Positions 38,711-51,636 are shown, counted from the stretch's first letter. The stretch: DNA of 64,000 nt from Rachycentron canadum (GCA_038496675.1 CM076669.1:9348260-9412259); one strand, 5' to 3'. Numbers and translations are program-made. Notes: generated from the letters alone by a model not told the origin.

Positions 38711-40651
38711 TCTGTTTTAAAATGCATACCAGGGCTCCACTTAACCCCTTCATGCCCACTTTTGTCTTGGTGGCGTCATCAAGGAAACGGATGCATCTAC
38801 CTGCAGATGTGTCACAAAAATCTAAACCTCCCAATTTATGAGAAGAGCTGAATCACTGGTTCGCTGAGCTTTCCACAGACATTGACGTTATCTGGAAGTT
38901 CCAAACACAAGCGAAGCACTGAGTGAGCTACCGAATTAATGGCCCAGTGAGCCATTAATTCCTCGGAGCTTTTCAGCGGCCCTATGCAGGCTGGAGCAGG
39001 GAAGGCGTTTGTCTGCTGAAGCCGTGAAACTCACTCAGCAAGACCACCTCACTCCTGCCTGCTTTGTGACAGAAAGCTTGTGGCTTTGCAGGAGCGCCCC
39101 ACCAGCTGAGCATGAATCACGTTGCATTTGGAGGCAATAACTACCAGTAGGCAGCACTGTTAATATTAGGAGCTCTGTGAGGCTGTGAGGCTTAGCTGAA
39201 CGCTAAGGTGCTCATTACGACCAGGTACATCGTGCTCACCGTATTAGTTTAGCACACGAGCAAGCCAACCTTTCACAACAGAGGCATTTATCCTCTCTGC
39301 ATAAAGGGGCATTTCATGGCCATTTCAAGCACAAGAGAAATATCACAGGCACGTATTCATGTCTCAGGAACAAACGTCGTAATTCCACATTTGAAAGTGC
39401 GAAATGTTTTCCATCTTTCAGTTGTCCAACCTTAGATTGTCTGTTTCAAAGACTCACCAATAAATCAAAAACAAATTCACCAGAGATAAAAGACCCCTTG
39501 TTCGGCATCGACTACTCAAATACTTGGGGAAGTTAACAAAAAAATAATGTAGACGTAACAATTTGTTTTGCGTGGTAAATCTGGATGTGTGAGGTGGATT
39601 TGAGTTAAGAGAAGCGTGAACAGAGGCAATTTTAAGTTATTACTTCTAGATGTCACAGTAGCTGGGTGTGTGCCGATAAATGTGTTTTGCTTATTGGTTC
39701 CATGATGGTTTTTGTGATCAGTGCAATTTTCTTCCCCAAAAAGACATTAAAAGCAACACTTAAAATAATAAAAACTTTATAATCCAAACCATTATTTTTG
39801 TATTTAAGACAAGCTTTAAGGCTATTGGATTTTAGACTTTTCAAAGGGCCAGTGGAAGCCCTGTACTACCATGACTAAGTCTGTCATTCTGAACATGAAA
39901 ATGGAAAACACAGGATGGAACCTAAAATTGAACCCTTAAAAAAAAAAAAAAAAAAAAAAAAAACAGGTATTACTTGCCTATGGTGACAACGAATTAACTG
40001 CAGCAACACAGAAAGCTCTGGTGGAGAGGCAGGTGCTGTAATACCCGCCCACCCCACTGCCTCAGTCAATTTAAACTTCAAGAGGAACCTTATTAAAGGC
40101 TGCACTCAGGTCCAAAAGATTTACAACTGTAGCGATGAATCTGCACCTGCTGCTGTGCAAAGGTCGTAAGGTTGGCTGGAGGACAGAGTACGACAGGTGA
40201 CTGAGGTGTAGAGGTGGTGGTGCCAGTATCAGTATCGGTGTGGTTACAGACACACATATAAATGCACACGCGCAAACACAGTGGAAATATTGGCGTTATT
40301 GGTATTATGTGTAGTTTCTCCAACATAAGTGGACATGCAACTGGAGTAACATCTGCTTCCATGTGTACACGGACACATACGTGCAGACACACATGCGCAC
40401 TTCTACACACAACCTCTGCCAATATGAGAGAAGTGAGGATGCGTTATCGCTTTCTTTCTCTCAGTAAGACACACACACACCTCTCTATCACCCTGTATTA
40501 CATATTTTGGCACAAACACAAAAACTTTATCACGCCCACAAAACAAATGTCCGACTGTCCTCAGCTGCCTTTGGATGTCCTCAATGCAGATCTAGTGATG
40601 ATACACAACAAACACAGAAGCAAACAAGTCACTAACTTGGACAAAGAAGAT

Positions 40652-40652
<1 letters not shown>
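38711..40652. other. Intronic DNA with high-complexity stretch, a hairpin and an A tract
   Basis: Positions 38860-39260 are less AT-rich and less repetitive than the surroundings and hold an 11-bp perfect hairpin. An A26 tract lies at 39938-39963. The minus strand near 40075-40130 reads VVNLLDLSAAFNKVPLEV, slightly like a LINE reverse-transcriptase motif. No receptor exon was recognised. Confidence 0.55.
38933..38961. repeat. Perfect 11-bp inverted repeat (hairpin)
   Basis: Arms gaattaatggc (38933-38943) and gccattaattc (38951-38961) with a 7-base loop. The arms contain TTAATT/ATTAAT homeodomain-like words. Confidence 0.85.

Positions 40653-40700
<48 letters not shown>
40653..40700. repeat. 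(AC)n microsatellite
   Basis: About 24 uninterrupted units. Confidence 0.95.
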
Positions 40701-40701
<1 letters not shown>

Positions 40702-43700
40702 CCAACGTGAAAACAACTTCGATCTTTCTCTCATCTTTAATCACTGCTCATGACGAACCTATTCTGTGTGGACATCTTGGCAGGTGAAGCTGCGCTGAGT
40801 GCATCCTCTTTTGACAGCACAACATCTTGACAAAGTGCAGCCACCCCAAACAGTGTTTAATTACTTTTTCACTGGCAATTACAGACAGGAATGTTCAGAA
40901 AATAAAATAAAGATGCCAAACAATGTACAAAGCCTGTTGGCATGTAGGAGGTTTAGTCCAGCAAACTGACATCAGAGGGACAAACACCTGAAGCGTGTGG
41001 ATTAATATGTGCATTATTTGACAGGTCCTTTGGAAGAGAATTTTTGAACTACCGTATTGCTACACATAAGCGCAACCACATTTAGCTCTGTCTGACTCCA
41101 ACAGACAAGCTTGATACAGTGTGCACTGTAGTATAGTATAGTATAGTAATGCAGTTGTTCAGTGGTCAATGAGTGTAGTTACACAGGACAGGGCTGTTGG
41201 ATAAAGTGGTGACTATAAATAACTACCTGACATCTCTCATACATCCAAACAATCAACTGCATGACTAGAGCCTGGTTGAAAAAGGTACATACATAATATT
41301 TAGAAACCATTACTTTCAGAGCATGAGAGTCAATCTTGATGCTATAGCTCAGTTCTTTACTGTCTCCCCCTCCATCCCCATCTTACTGACGTCATCCACT
41401 GCATGTCCACACAACGCCTCACTTTCACTGTCTCTCGCACATTTCCCTCCGTTTGTACATGTTATTTAAATAATATCCTCCGTCACTGGCCATGAAATTT
41501 CAGTTGCTGAAGTGAGGCAGTCGTCACACACACACGTACGCCCACACAGATACACACACGCGAGGAAGGCACTACTTGATCCAAGCCAGCCACCTGCAGC
41601 TTCTCCTCTGTTTTGTCTCTCCCCGCAGTTACACAAAAGTGCTACCCAACAGTGCTTCATTGTGAGTTCTGTACTCGATAGTGTGTGTGTGTGTGTGAAC
41701 ATGAGGACTTGACACCTGCCAGCATTCATACTCTGTGTTCCTGTATGCATTTCCTGTGTCCCACTGCGCGACTGTAGCTGCAAATGTCACAAATTCCTCA
41801 AAACACCCACGTGAAGTAAAACTTACATACATTTCAGTCTTCTTAAAGTAACAAATATAGCCAAAGGAGTGAGAGCAACTCTGAGTTTCAAACAGGTATT
41901 CCCCAGCATCACAATCATTAGGCATATATTCCCATTGTTATACTTGCAAATGAGCCTCATACATCATGTAATATGCCAGCAGACCTGCACAGAAAGCATT
42001 TTAAATATGTTTAATGAAAAACAACTTAGCAGCAAATTAGAGGCTAGAAAGTCTTTAAAAACCATTTGAGCGTGCATGTTCTGGTTATGTAATAAGTTTT
42101 GGTTAAGTGATTGTTACGAGGACAAATTTTTGAGACAACACAAGGACGACAAATTTCCCCAGGGTGGGAGAAAAAAAAATAAATAAATCAGTGCGTGCAC
42201 ACATGGCTCAGGCAGGCACAGCTATCGTCGTGACTTAATGGTGTGCGTGTGTGTGTGTGTGTGTGTGTGCATGCATTGCTGTGTGGAGGCCAGCAGTCCG
42301 CAGTGCTCCTCAATGCCCATGATATGCGAGTGTGTGTTTTGATTTATTTCTCTCTATGCGTTTGTAAGCCCTTGCTGGAGACGCATCATCAGCTCAGCAG
42401 GCAGCCACTTTCAACTGGTCATGTTTTTGAATATTACACAACATACGAGAATCGGACATGTGTGTGTATACGTGTCATCAAAATCTTTCAACACCTATGC
42501 CTATCATAACTGCACCGAATCAGAGCGCCGATGCACTGCACATGCACATACATTATCAACATTTACATCATAACTGCCTGACCAATCTAAAATAAAGTTC
42601 ATTTGTGGTTAACCCACAAACAGCATGCATCAGATCAGAGGCATCAGTAACTTTCCACCACATTTATTGTGCAAATTAATGCATTATGAAAAATCATGAA
42701 AAACTAAGCAGCAATGCTCACACCTGTATTGAATTGGATTATAGTTTATTATAACCCTAGGAGACCTCAAGAAACGGTCTCAGAAATTAGCAAATGACTG
42801 AGTCAATAGTTTATAGAAGTTTAGCAATGTTAATTCTCAGATTCAGATTTTTAATGGATATACAGTCAAGCTGTTGGTGTCTACACAGGTTCGGCAGATC
42901 ATAACTGCAAGAGCTTGGGGGGGATTTTTTTTGCTGACGAGGTGTTGTCTCCCTTTATATGAAAAAAAAAACCATATGGTTTATAAAAACTTTAATGACT
43001 TTGTGATGAATATGGGCTTGTCAAAGTCAGTCAGCATAAGAGTTTGGGGATGTGCTCTTGAAATTTGTTTCTGTGTTAAGTCGGAGACAATAAATAGCTT
43101 CTGTTTGTGTCTCCTGTATACCTGCAGACTGAACCGTTGTTTTATGTGAAAGGTTTGTGAACAGAGGGGTCAAAGGGCACCTGCCACCTGGTTAATTTCA
43201 AACTAGTATGAGACTCTATTCTGTCCAGTTCTGACAGGAAGTTCCAAAGCTTTTGTTGATTGTTGAGAAACACTGACTCTGTAATTGCGGACATACAATG
43301 TAAGTATATCAGTCATTTCAATCAATTTCTTAATTAGCCTTTAGTTATGTTGTAGGTTGCCATCTAATGGATTAGAAAAAAAATGGCCCAAGCCAAACTT
43401 ACTTGCCAGACCCTGTACAAGATGTTAAGGTTCAACCTTCATCTGTTCCAGAAAAAAGATACTGATACATGACATGTTCAGTACTTTTATTTTCTACCCT
43501 GCTTTTGATGAGAAAGGCAAAACATAAGCCTATGGACTCACGAGCAATGATCTGTATGAGTATTTATCAGTGATAGAAATAGTAATTATCTGTACTGTTT
43601 GGACTCTGGATAGTGATTCACTAAATTGTAACTTACATAGAAATATGTAATATGCATAGAAATTTCCAAGTAATTAGCTCACCACCAGTGTTATACAGTT

Positions 43701-45269
43701 GTATAGTACAGGTTGTTTTGAGACACAACATGGAAACATTACAATGTCATCTAAAGTCAGAGTTTTTACAATTTATCTTATGCTAGCTAATACAATCTGC
43801 AAGCAACAATTATTATCAGTTTTATAAAATTTAGAATACAAATTTTACTTCTGTATAAAATCAAAAGGTTCGTTGTTGAAAAAAAAAAAAGTGCAGATCT
43901 CAACTGCGTAGCTGCTGTAACTGGAAAGTATTAGCTTACGACTGATCATGACTTATATCCACCTCCGACATAGACGTGCGCATTTATGGTGCACGCAGCC
44001 GATGTAAATACAAATAGCCCATTGTCGGACACATGTCAGCAGCTGGCTTTTCATCCTGTTTTGAAGAACCACCTCTGCACCAGCACTAACGGATTAAACT
44101 ACTCAATGTTTATTGTACTGCTGTTTAAAGTAATTCTAATTTTGTGACTCAAACAGCTTGTTGCCACAGCACTCATTGTGCCTTCACCAGGCAGGAAATA
44201 GCACAAATTTATTCTGACATTTCAACAATTGTTTCTGGGTTGAAACAACAGTGCGGCAGATGGTGAGATGTTACAATCATCCATTTCTTGTGCTCCCAAG
44301 CATCACTAAATGGCGATTTATGCAAGCCCACCAACAGGTTATCGGAGTCAAATAGAAAGTGAATAGATCAAACTGTAAGTGTGCTATTGATATATAAAGT
44401 GACTGAATTCAAATAACAAAAACGTGACTGTAAGCAAATGGAGAGTAATTACAGGAGAACATCAAGTGAGTTTGGTCAAGAAAAGCCATTCCCACTAAGA
44501 TTGGGGGAAAAAAATCCAATATTGAGTCAGATAAGCTGTTCAGTGTACACACACATTTCTTGGCTGTGAAGTGGTTTTAATCAAATCAGAGATGAAGCCC
44601 CATAGCAGGTGCTCACACTACAAAAAGTTACAAATTACAATAAAATTGGAGTAGTTAGGGAGTCTGCTCTTGAGCAGCTTAATTGCTCCAGAAGTCAGTC
44701 AGCAGTCTGGCATTCAGTTCAAACCCGAGAGGTAAGTGTTCTCAAATGCAAGGTGACTTGGTGAAACCGCTGAAAGACAGCTGCAGCATTATAGTTTAAT
44801 AATTAGAGTTCAACCTGCTTGGTGCCAGTAAGGTCCAGGAGAAAGGAATACAATATTTACACTTTAGAAGTTTCCCATCACTAACCTCACTCCATTAAAA
44901 GAAAACTCTCAACATGGCCGTTCTTTCAGCCCGCCGGGGAAAGCACAGGCAGGAGTGTTGGAGGGCCGACTCGTTATCTGTACCATATGGTCTTGAGGGA
45001 AGCGGTATCATTTTATTTTTAGGGGAAGAATGCACTCTCGCTCGTACATGCACACACCCACTGAGAGGAAGCAATTCCGTCTCCGAATACCCCCTGTGTC
45101 TTCCAATCCACCTTGCCCAATACACTTTTACACACATACTGCCCCACAAGTCTTCGCACACACATATTCGCTTCTCACATTCACAAAAGCACAACCACAA
45201 AGTTTCTCTGGATTCCTCCATTGATTGGTCATTTTATTTACGAGATATGACATAATTACTTCACTTCAA
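40701..45269. other. Intronic DNA, nothing genic
   Basis: Holds a small (TATAG)n array at about 41129-41147, a (GT)n array at 42247-42269, an A12 tract near 43879 and otherwise AT-rich unique sequence. The minus frame at 44895-45221 (Cys-rich, 108 codons) matches no family I know and is opposed by an equally long plus frame. Confidence 0.6.
42247..42269. repeat. (GT)n microsatellite
   Basis: About 11 units, ending in gtgcatgcatt. Confidence 0.9.
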
Positions 45270-45500
45270 ATATTCTGACCCCTTCAATTTTTGTACAAAA
45301 AAAAAAGAAAAAAAAATAATATTCGTACATCAATCTAGACTCAATAACACACAATGACAAATCTAAAATTTCTCATTTATCAACTGCTCAGAGCCTTTTT
45401 GTTGTGGCTGTCCAAATTATTTGTCCTTGAGATATGTCTGAAACTTGACGGGAGTCCATTGTTTTCATTTTGTCGTTATGAGACATTGAGTGTAGATTGA
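45270..45500. mobile_element. Internally deleted Tc1-like transposon remnant
   Basis: The left end (atattctgaccccttcaatt) is an inverted copy of the 'aaggggtctgaatac' terminus of a common salmonid and teleost Tc1-like element. Inverted subterminal arms lie at 45331-45361 (caatctagactcaat...tgacaaa) and 45469-45499 (tttgtcgttatgag...gtagattg). They match each other at about 23 of 31 positions. Between them, tccttgagatatgtctgaaa at about 45424 and acgggagtcca match the element's inner flank. The whole transposase region is missing and the right terminus beyond 45500 has decayed, so it cannot move by itself. Confidence 0.75.
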
Positions 45501-45735
45501 TTTCACTGTATATTAAGGAATCAAACTCCAACTGATGGAAATCACAGCTTCACCTGCGGCTGCTTTCGGTGTGATGTGATGTACTGGACTGACTCAGTGA
45601 ATATTAATTCTCATAGTTCAGCTTAGTGCATTCACTTGTGTGCGTGTGTGTAGGATGAAAATATTTTAGTATGTGCATGCATGCATGTAAGTCTGACAAC
45701 ATAATTAACTATGGCCTGTACAGATATCAAATTGC

Positions 45736-45737
<2 letters not shown>
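45501..45737. other. Intronic DNA, nothing genic
   Basis: Contains a short ATGC run (gcatgcatgcatg) near 45677; otherwise unremarkable. Confidence 0.55.

Positions 45738-45778
<41 letters not shown>
45738..45778. repeat. (GT)n microsatellite
   Basis: About 20 uninterrupted units. Confidence 0.95.
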
Positions 45779-45779
<1 letters not shown>

Positions 45780-47135
45780 TACCCATGACAGCATATGAAC
45801 GCAGCTAGCAGTCGGCCATTACGCTGTTAATGTGTCCGATTGAGTAACAGGCGGTAGTGTGCACACAGACTTAATGAACTAATGCGGCATTGACTAATAC
45901 AAAGAGTAACTGCTGAAATCACATACTCTCAGAAGCCTATTAATATAATGGGATGGGTGGGAGGATGGATGGAGAAGGGAAGGAGGGAAGGGAAGCATGA
46001 GGAGAGAAAGGGAGGTAAGATGAGCCAGAGGAATGGAGGGATGATGTTGGTATAATCTGTGGGTGGGAGTAGACTTGGGCAAGAGAGGAAGACGGAAAAA
46101 GAAAGTGAGGGATGATGTAAGTGAGGCAGTGGATAAATGCATAGAGGAATAGTACAAAGAGGTAATCAAAGGTCAATATAAAATATCTGTAATGGGATGC
46201 AATGAGGTAAAGGAATTGAAGGATAAAGAGAAAGGATGAATTGGATGAATAAGACCGAAAGATGTTGAAGCCACAACCTCTGAATGGAATCATAAAAAAA
46301 ATGAGTTTGGGCACAATATGACAGATATGAAAAGTTAGTAAAACTGTCCTCAAACAAGTGGCTTTTTTTTTTTTTTGGGGGGGGGGTCCAACTTTGTTTG
46401 GCAAGAATACACTTCAGTAAACAAAATCATCTTTGAATCTGGAGAAAAATGATACAGAGAAACAGTGAAAAATGAGGATTTACAGCCAAACAGTGGCTCA
46501 TTAGTTACAGATCCACAGGCTCGGTATGAGCAGAAAGAAAACTCAAAACCATGGGCCTCATTAACAATAAAACCATGCAAGTGTTTTTTTGAAACTTTTG
46601 GAAAAATACCACCATTGCAAATTAGCCCAACACTGTTTAAGAATTATATCAGATGTGACATTGATTTCAGCTCTTACTGTGCATCAGTTTAGGAGAAGTC
46701 TGATTAAAAGGCAATGCAGAAAGAGACTTTGGAGGAAAAAAAAAAAGACTTGGGAAGTTGACTGTGTGACCAACTCTTTGCTAGGAGCTTTCCAAGAGCC
46801 TTACTGCTCAGGACTGGTCCATATTCTTTCCACAAAAGCTTTATCATCAAAAATGTACTTTCAGTCAATCATCATTGACTTCTTGTATTCAGCTTAGTAT
46901 CAGTCTTTGCTGCTTTTTTATGCTTTCTATGTGTCATTTTGGAGGCCTTTAAAATACTCTCTACAGGCGCTGTATAATGTCTCGCTCTTCTCTTTTTATC
47001 TCTGTTGATATCTCCGGCTTCACCCTTCTTAACTTCGCCTCTCACCACCCATATTTCTCTTCTATTGCTCACACCCTTTCTTATCTTCTTACATCCCGTC
47101 CTTTTACACTTCATCAATCTACTACACTTTTATCC
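45779..47135. other. Intronic DNA: purine-rich patch and T/G homopolymers
   Basis: Purine-rich at 45949-46130 (GGAT and GGGA words). A T14 tract followed directly by G10 lies at 46363-46386. A pyrimidine-rich patch lies at 46980-47130. No gene. Confidence 0.6.
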
Positions 47136-47162
47136 TTTCATAAAGAAGAATTCTTTATGAAA
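47136..47162. repeat. Perfect 12-bp inverted repeat (hairpin)
   Basis: Arms tttcataaagaa (47136-47147) and ttctttatgaaa (47151-47162) with loop gaa. It lies 15 bases left of the Tc1-type inverted ends and may be part of the same insertion or a separate event. Confidence 0.85.
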
Positions 47163-47177
47163 GCGTAGAAGCAAGAA

Positions 47178-47233
47178 GTCTGAGACCACTTCCCTAATAG
47201 CAAAGTGGTCTCAGACCTTTAGACCCCACTGTA
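47178..47233. mobile_element. Solo pair of Tc1-type inverted ends (miniature remnant)
   Basis: Two perfect 14-base inverted arms, gtctgagaccactt (47178-47191) and aagtggtctcagac (47203-47216), are separated by only 11 bases. The right arm continues ctttagaccccactgta, the outer end of a teleost Tc1-like family whose terminus I know as 'cagtggggtccaaaagtctgagacca' read inward, with TA at 47232-47233. The outer part of the left end is degraded (tagaagcaagaa at 47166-47177). It is best read as a copy that lost its entire middle. Confidence 0.75.
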
Positions 47234-48841
47234 TTTCTCATCTGGCCATAACAGGAGAGAACAGGAAAATTATCTGCCTCTTTCACTTAATTGGTGTTGC
47301 TCTCCATTCACAACTTCTCTCACCACTTTGATTCTTTCCACATTTTTGCTCTCATTCGTCTTTGAAAAATGTCATGAGTTTAGTGAAGGTCAAGTCATTT
47401 ATGCTGCCACCAAAAAGTGTTTCATGAATAATTGCTGACATTTTAATTTCATGTGCATAAATGCGAGTTTTGCCAAGAACTATGGTATGATACAACATTG
47501 ATTTTCCATATACACAGTTCTGCTTTTTACATGTGCTCTCTTCAACATGAAATTCATCTGTAAAGTCATGTGTTGTGCTTCCTGCAGCAGCAACGGCTTG
47601 TTTGGGCCAAAAATTGTGTCAAGAGCAATACAACACCCCTATCCTGTTGCCATATTTGGTGCAGAGTCATAAGTATTCGACATCAAATACTGCACGCTGC
47701 CATTTAAAAAGAATATAAAAAACCCTGGAAGTGACATCCCCCCACATTTTATCTCTCAGCAATCAAAGGTGCCCACGTCCTCCACCACTGCCTCTGTGTC
47801 ATACCCTGACCTCATTGCACTCCCTCCTTTTCATCTCTGCTCCCTCGCTCCCCTTGCGTTTCTGCCCACCGAGTCCTCTCGTCACTTATTTACACCTCTG
47901 TCCAAACACCCTCCTGGGTGTCCTGTCATGTCTCTCCTCAAAGCTCCTCGCCGCCTGTACACGTCTGTTTGTTTATTCAATTCAGACAGGGAGCCCAGGA
48001 CTTTTATCATCTTAACTAAAAACACAGGGAAGCAAAACTGGAGTTCTTGTATAGGAAGCAGCTCAGGCTGCAGGTGTGTCAAATTATTAGTCATTTAATT
48101 AAATGAATGGTTTTGGTCGACATTTCCATGCTTCTGACAAATCATGGACACAACACAAAAGCAGGTCTTCTTTAAAAATACCAATTTGTCTCATGCTATC
48201 AGCACTTCACATGCCGTCATGACATCCCATTTCCCCCGTGTCATTCTCACCCTCTTTCCTCTATTCATATCTCCCTGAACAGTCTCTTTCACACATTTTT
48301 GTTGCTCTGTTCCATCGCACCTCCCCCCCCCCCCTCTACAATATCGTCTGTTTTCCCTCATTCTCAGGTTGAAACGCAGGGAGGAAATTTGGAATAAATT
48401 GTGCTCCGTTCACCTCTTTTTACGAACAATGAGTCTCTCAGTGAAATCTTGCTTTTCTGCCATTTAGAGAGAAGTGTGTAGATGGTATAGATGTCGAAGG
48501 GGCAACCTTTTGCCTGTGTGTAAAGTGTCAGTCAGATCCATATCCCAACACTTGCCTAACCTGAAGTAAATGCCCAAAGTTGCAGACAGTGAAAGCCAAC
48601 ATGCATTAGATAATGGTAATGTTAGGTAATGTTATGCTGTAATGGTCAACATGGATAGTTACCTTAGTGACTTCCCTGCACTTAAACTGGTAGAATCTAT
48701 ATTCCACCAGTTCCATCTATATCTATGATATGGTGATACCTGGGCGTAGTAATGAAGGCTGTTCTAATTGATTTTTACTTGAAATAGATCAATAGACAAC
48801 AGTAGATCAAATTTCTCCACAAACTGTAATGTTAAAAAGGC

Positions 48842-48873
48842 CGATTCTCGTGAAAGGGACGATTCTCGTGAAA
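48842..48873. repeat. Two-copy tandem repeat, 18-base period
   Basis: cgattctcgtgaaa occurs exactly at 48842-48855 and 48860-48873. Confidence 0.85.
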
Positions 48874-49029
48874 ACAGGAAGCTGATCACCGAAATCCACT
48901 GAACTATATTTGCACAGTGCCAAACGGAAGAGTGCAAGTAGAAGTGTAGTAGTAGTGGCCGACACACAGTTAGCAACTGGATGGTGAACATAGTGGAGTA
49001 TTACTCCTTGGAGTGTAGATGTTTCTTTT

Positions 49030-49125
49030 TTTCCCCAGGAGCTGTTTGAGACCAAATACAGAGCTAAAAGAGGGGGGATTTTGGACTTACATTCACAAGG
49101 TGAACAGAAACAACTGCTGTGCCCC
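49030..49125 (+). mobile_element. Degraded copy of a common teleost interspersed repeat, family not named
   Basis: The words ccaggagctgtttgagacca, cagagctaaaaga, attttggacttacattcaca and aggtgaacagaaacaac follow in the order of a repeat I remember from many teleost introns ('caggagttggtggagaccaaaaacagagctaaaagagagtgaatattggacttacattca'). No ends or coding capacity are visible. Confidence 0.5.
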
Positions 49126-51248
49126 AAAGCTGTTATATGTATCAACAGGCAGCACCAAGCAAACACATGCGCCTTCTTGACGTTCTTTGTTGTAATTATC
49201 GGCGTTGTGTTTACAACCTGCTTCCACTGCCCCACGCCGGCCAAAAACTCAGCAGGTTGAGCTTTATTTTCATGAAAAAGCTTGCGTAAACATGAATTAG
49301 CCTCCCTACAGTATGCATGAGCTAAACCTGGTTCTCTAAATTGGGTGACAAATTGAACACAGTGAGGTTTGGGGGCACTAGGGTGTAACCGGTCTGTCTG
49401 CTTCTCCTGCTCAGCCTCCAAATTCCTACATCATTTCACATCTCTCTCTCTTAATGATGACAGTAATGGAAGAGGATGGAGCTGCTGTCTCACATTCACA
49501 CATATATTTCTTAAGGAAGCACAAAACTGCATTTATACCCTTCCAATGTCCAGTATACAGGATGTGGTGTTCAGAAGACATGGGGAAATATTGGGAGGAT
49601 TTCACACTGTATTTCTCCAAACTAAGCAAGGGATGTGGCGTCATAGTTGGTGTCTTCATTTACAAATATAATCTGAGGAGTCAACGTTAGCCATTCCTAT
49701 TGGCTCAGTCTTATATGAATCACCATCAAGTGTCTCTGATAGAGCTTATAGTCAGGTGTCAGCAGGAAAATCTCAATAACAGTACGTTGTCAAGTGTGTT
49801 GTCCTGTCTGTGTCTAATCATCTCATGTGAGCACATAAACCACAGAGGTTTCTTTAACCACAGATGAAGAAATCGAGAGCCTTTTCCTATGTATTTGATA
49901 CAAGCAACATTCCTCTTAGGCTCAAGATAAAGAAACACACGTTCCCACATTTTCCTCAGAGAAATGTTGAAACAAACAAAACACACTTGTCTCCCAAAGT
50001 CTCTTCTAACCCTCTTCAGCTTCGTCATTCCTCCTCTTCTCTCTCATCTTGCCCCGGGACTGATGACATGGTTTCTTCTGTGTTGTTTCCGGCTGTCTGT
50101 CTCAGTCTATCTGTCAGTCTCTTTCTGAGAGGGACAGCAATATGATTTCTACAATAGGACACCACACTTTCCAACTGGCTACAAGACCTGTCTATCATTC
50201 TGTCTCTTTCTGTGGAGAACAATAACTCAATTTTATCCCGGGACACAAAAGCCTTCCTACCTACCTGACTCTCTCTCTGCCTGTCTGTCTTCCTGTCCAT
50301 TAGTCATGGGACCCATTAAAACAGGGTTTTAAGTATGGCAATTGTGTTTCGCAGGATAATCAAAAAGCTATTTGTCATTTTGACAGTTAGGAGCTAATTG
50401 CTGCCCTTTAACACCCTTACTTACATAAGTGAATCATTGTCAACAGCACAAACATCAGCATTCATTTAGCGCAAGCAGCTGCTTAACTGAGCACACAAGC
50501 CTGAGAATAACATCCTTAGGAAATCCACACTGGCCAGCTTGACGCTGATTGGAAGGTGGCACTGAGCGCCCAGTGACGGGCTGGAGAAACCCTGCAGGTC
50601 GTCAATCATGTAAGTAGATCAGCACACAGCTGGCTGTATTATACAAGTGGTATGTTAACTTTCTGGAGCGCCACATCTGCTCTCTCTTGGTCTCTTTTCC
50701 CATCCTGCATCGTCCGACAGCGAATGATTCTGTCTCTAAAGCTACAATTAGGCCTTTGGTGAACTGGCCTGCTATATGAGCAAATCATAGGCTCTTGATA
50801 GTGTATTACTGTAATTTTGTTTGAAACACATCAGATTTGCCAAGATACGGTACCGGTCTATCGTGTGGAAAAAATCATAGCGCTTAACATCACTAAAAGC
50901 AGTAGTTTCACACTTTGGGAAAATACACTTATTATCTTTCTTAAATTGAGTTACATAAGCAGATCAATACCACTCTCATATCTGCCAATTTAATAGTGAT
51001 GGGACAGAAGATTGCCATGTTTACGACTTGCGAGCAATTTGGCCCTCTGGAATAATTCATGATGATAATTCTTAGTTTTCTTTTGCTCACTCACAGTCAC
51101 AAAACAAAACACACAACCATTAGCAACATTTCTGAACATCACAGTATCTAGTAAGCAAACTGAAATGTTCAGTGGCACTTACTTCCCTGCAGGATTGAGT
51201 CCACTGAAGGTTAAATCCCCAAATATAGCACTAAACCTGCTCAATTGA

Positions 51249-51270
51249 TTTTTTTTTTTTTTTTTTTTTT
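51249..51270. repeat. T22 homopolymer
   Basis: Uninterrupted T run; an A21 run follows 139 bases later at 51409-51429, so the two are inverted. They could be remnants of retroposed tails, but no element body is recognised between them. Confidence 0.9.
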
Positions 51271-51636
51271 AAATTATAGTAACTCCAAAATGAACATGGC
51301 ATAAAACTGGAAAGTGGAAGTTGTAAACAGCTAGTTTGGCTCTGCCCGAAGGAAACATAATCCAAGTCAATTTCGCTTATGAACATTCTCTGGTAGAAAA
51401 GAGATGTGAAAAAAAAAAAAAAAAAAAAAGACTATTCATAGTTTTATGGGAAGCCCAGAGTCACACTGAGGGTTTGGAAGAAAATCAGCAGTCGCTGGTG
51501 AAGTCACTCTGCACTTCAGTTATCTGTACTTCAAGGTAAGGTTTTGTTTACATGACATTCATTAAGCACATACAAAGATCCCGTATCAACTATGTCAAGC
51601 AGGACAAAGTGACATTTACACAATGGTAGATTTAGC

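Noticed and set aside
48807..49421. 204-codon minus-strand open frame, the longest without N
   Set aside because: It crosses an interspersed repeat copy, has no domain, signal peptide or family resemblance, and is opposed by other frames. It is best explained as chance.
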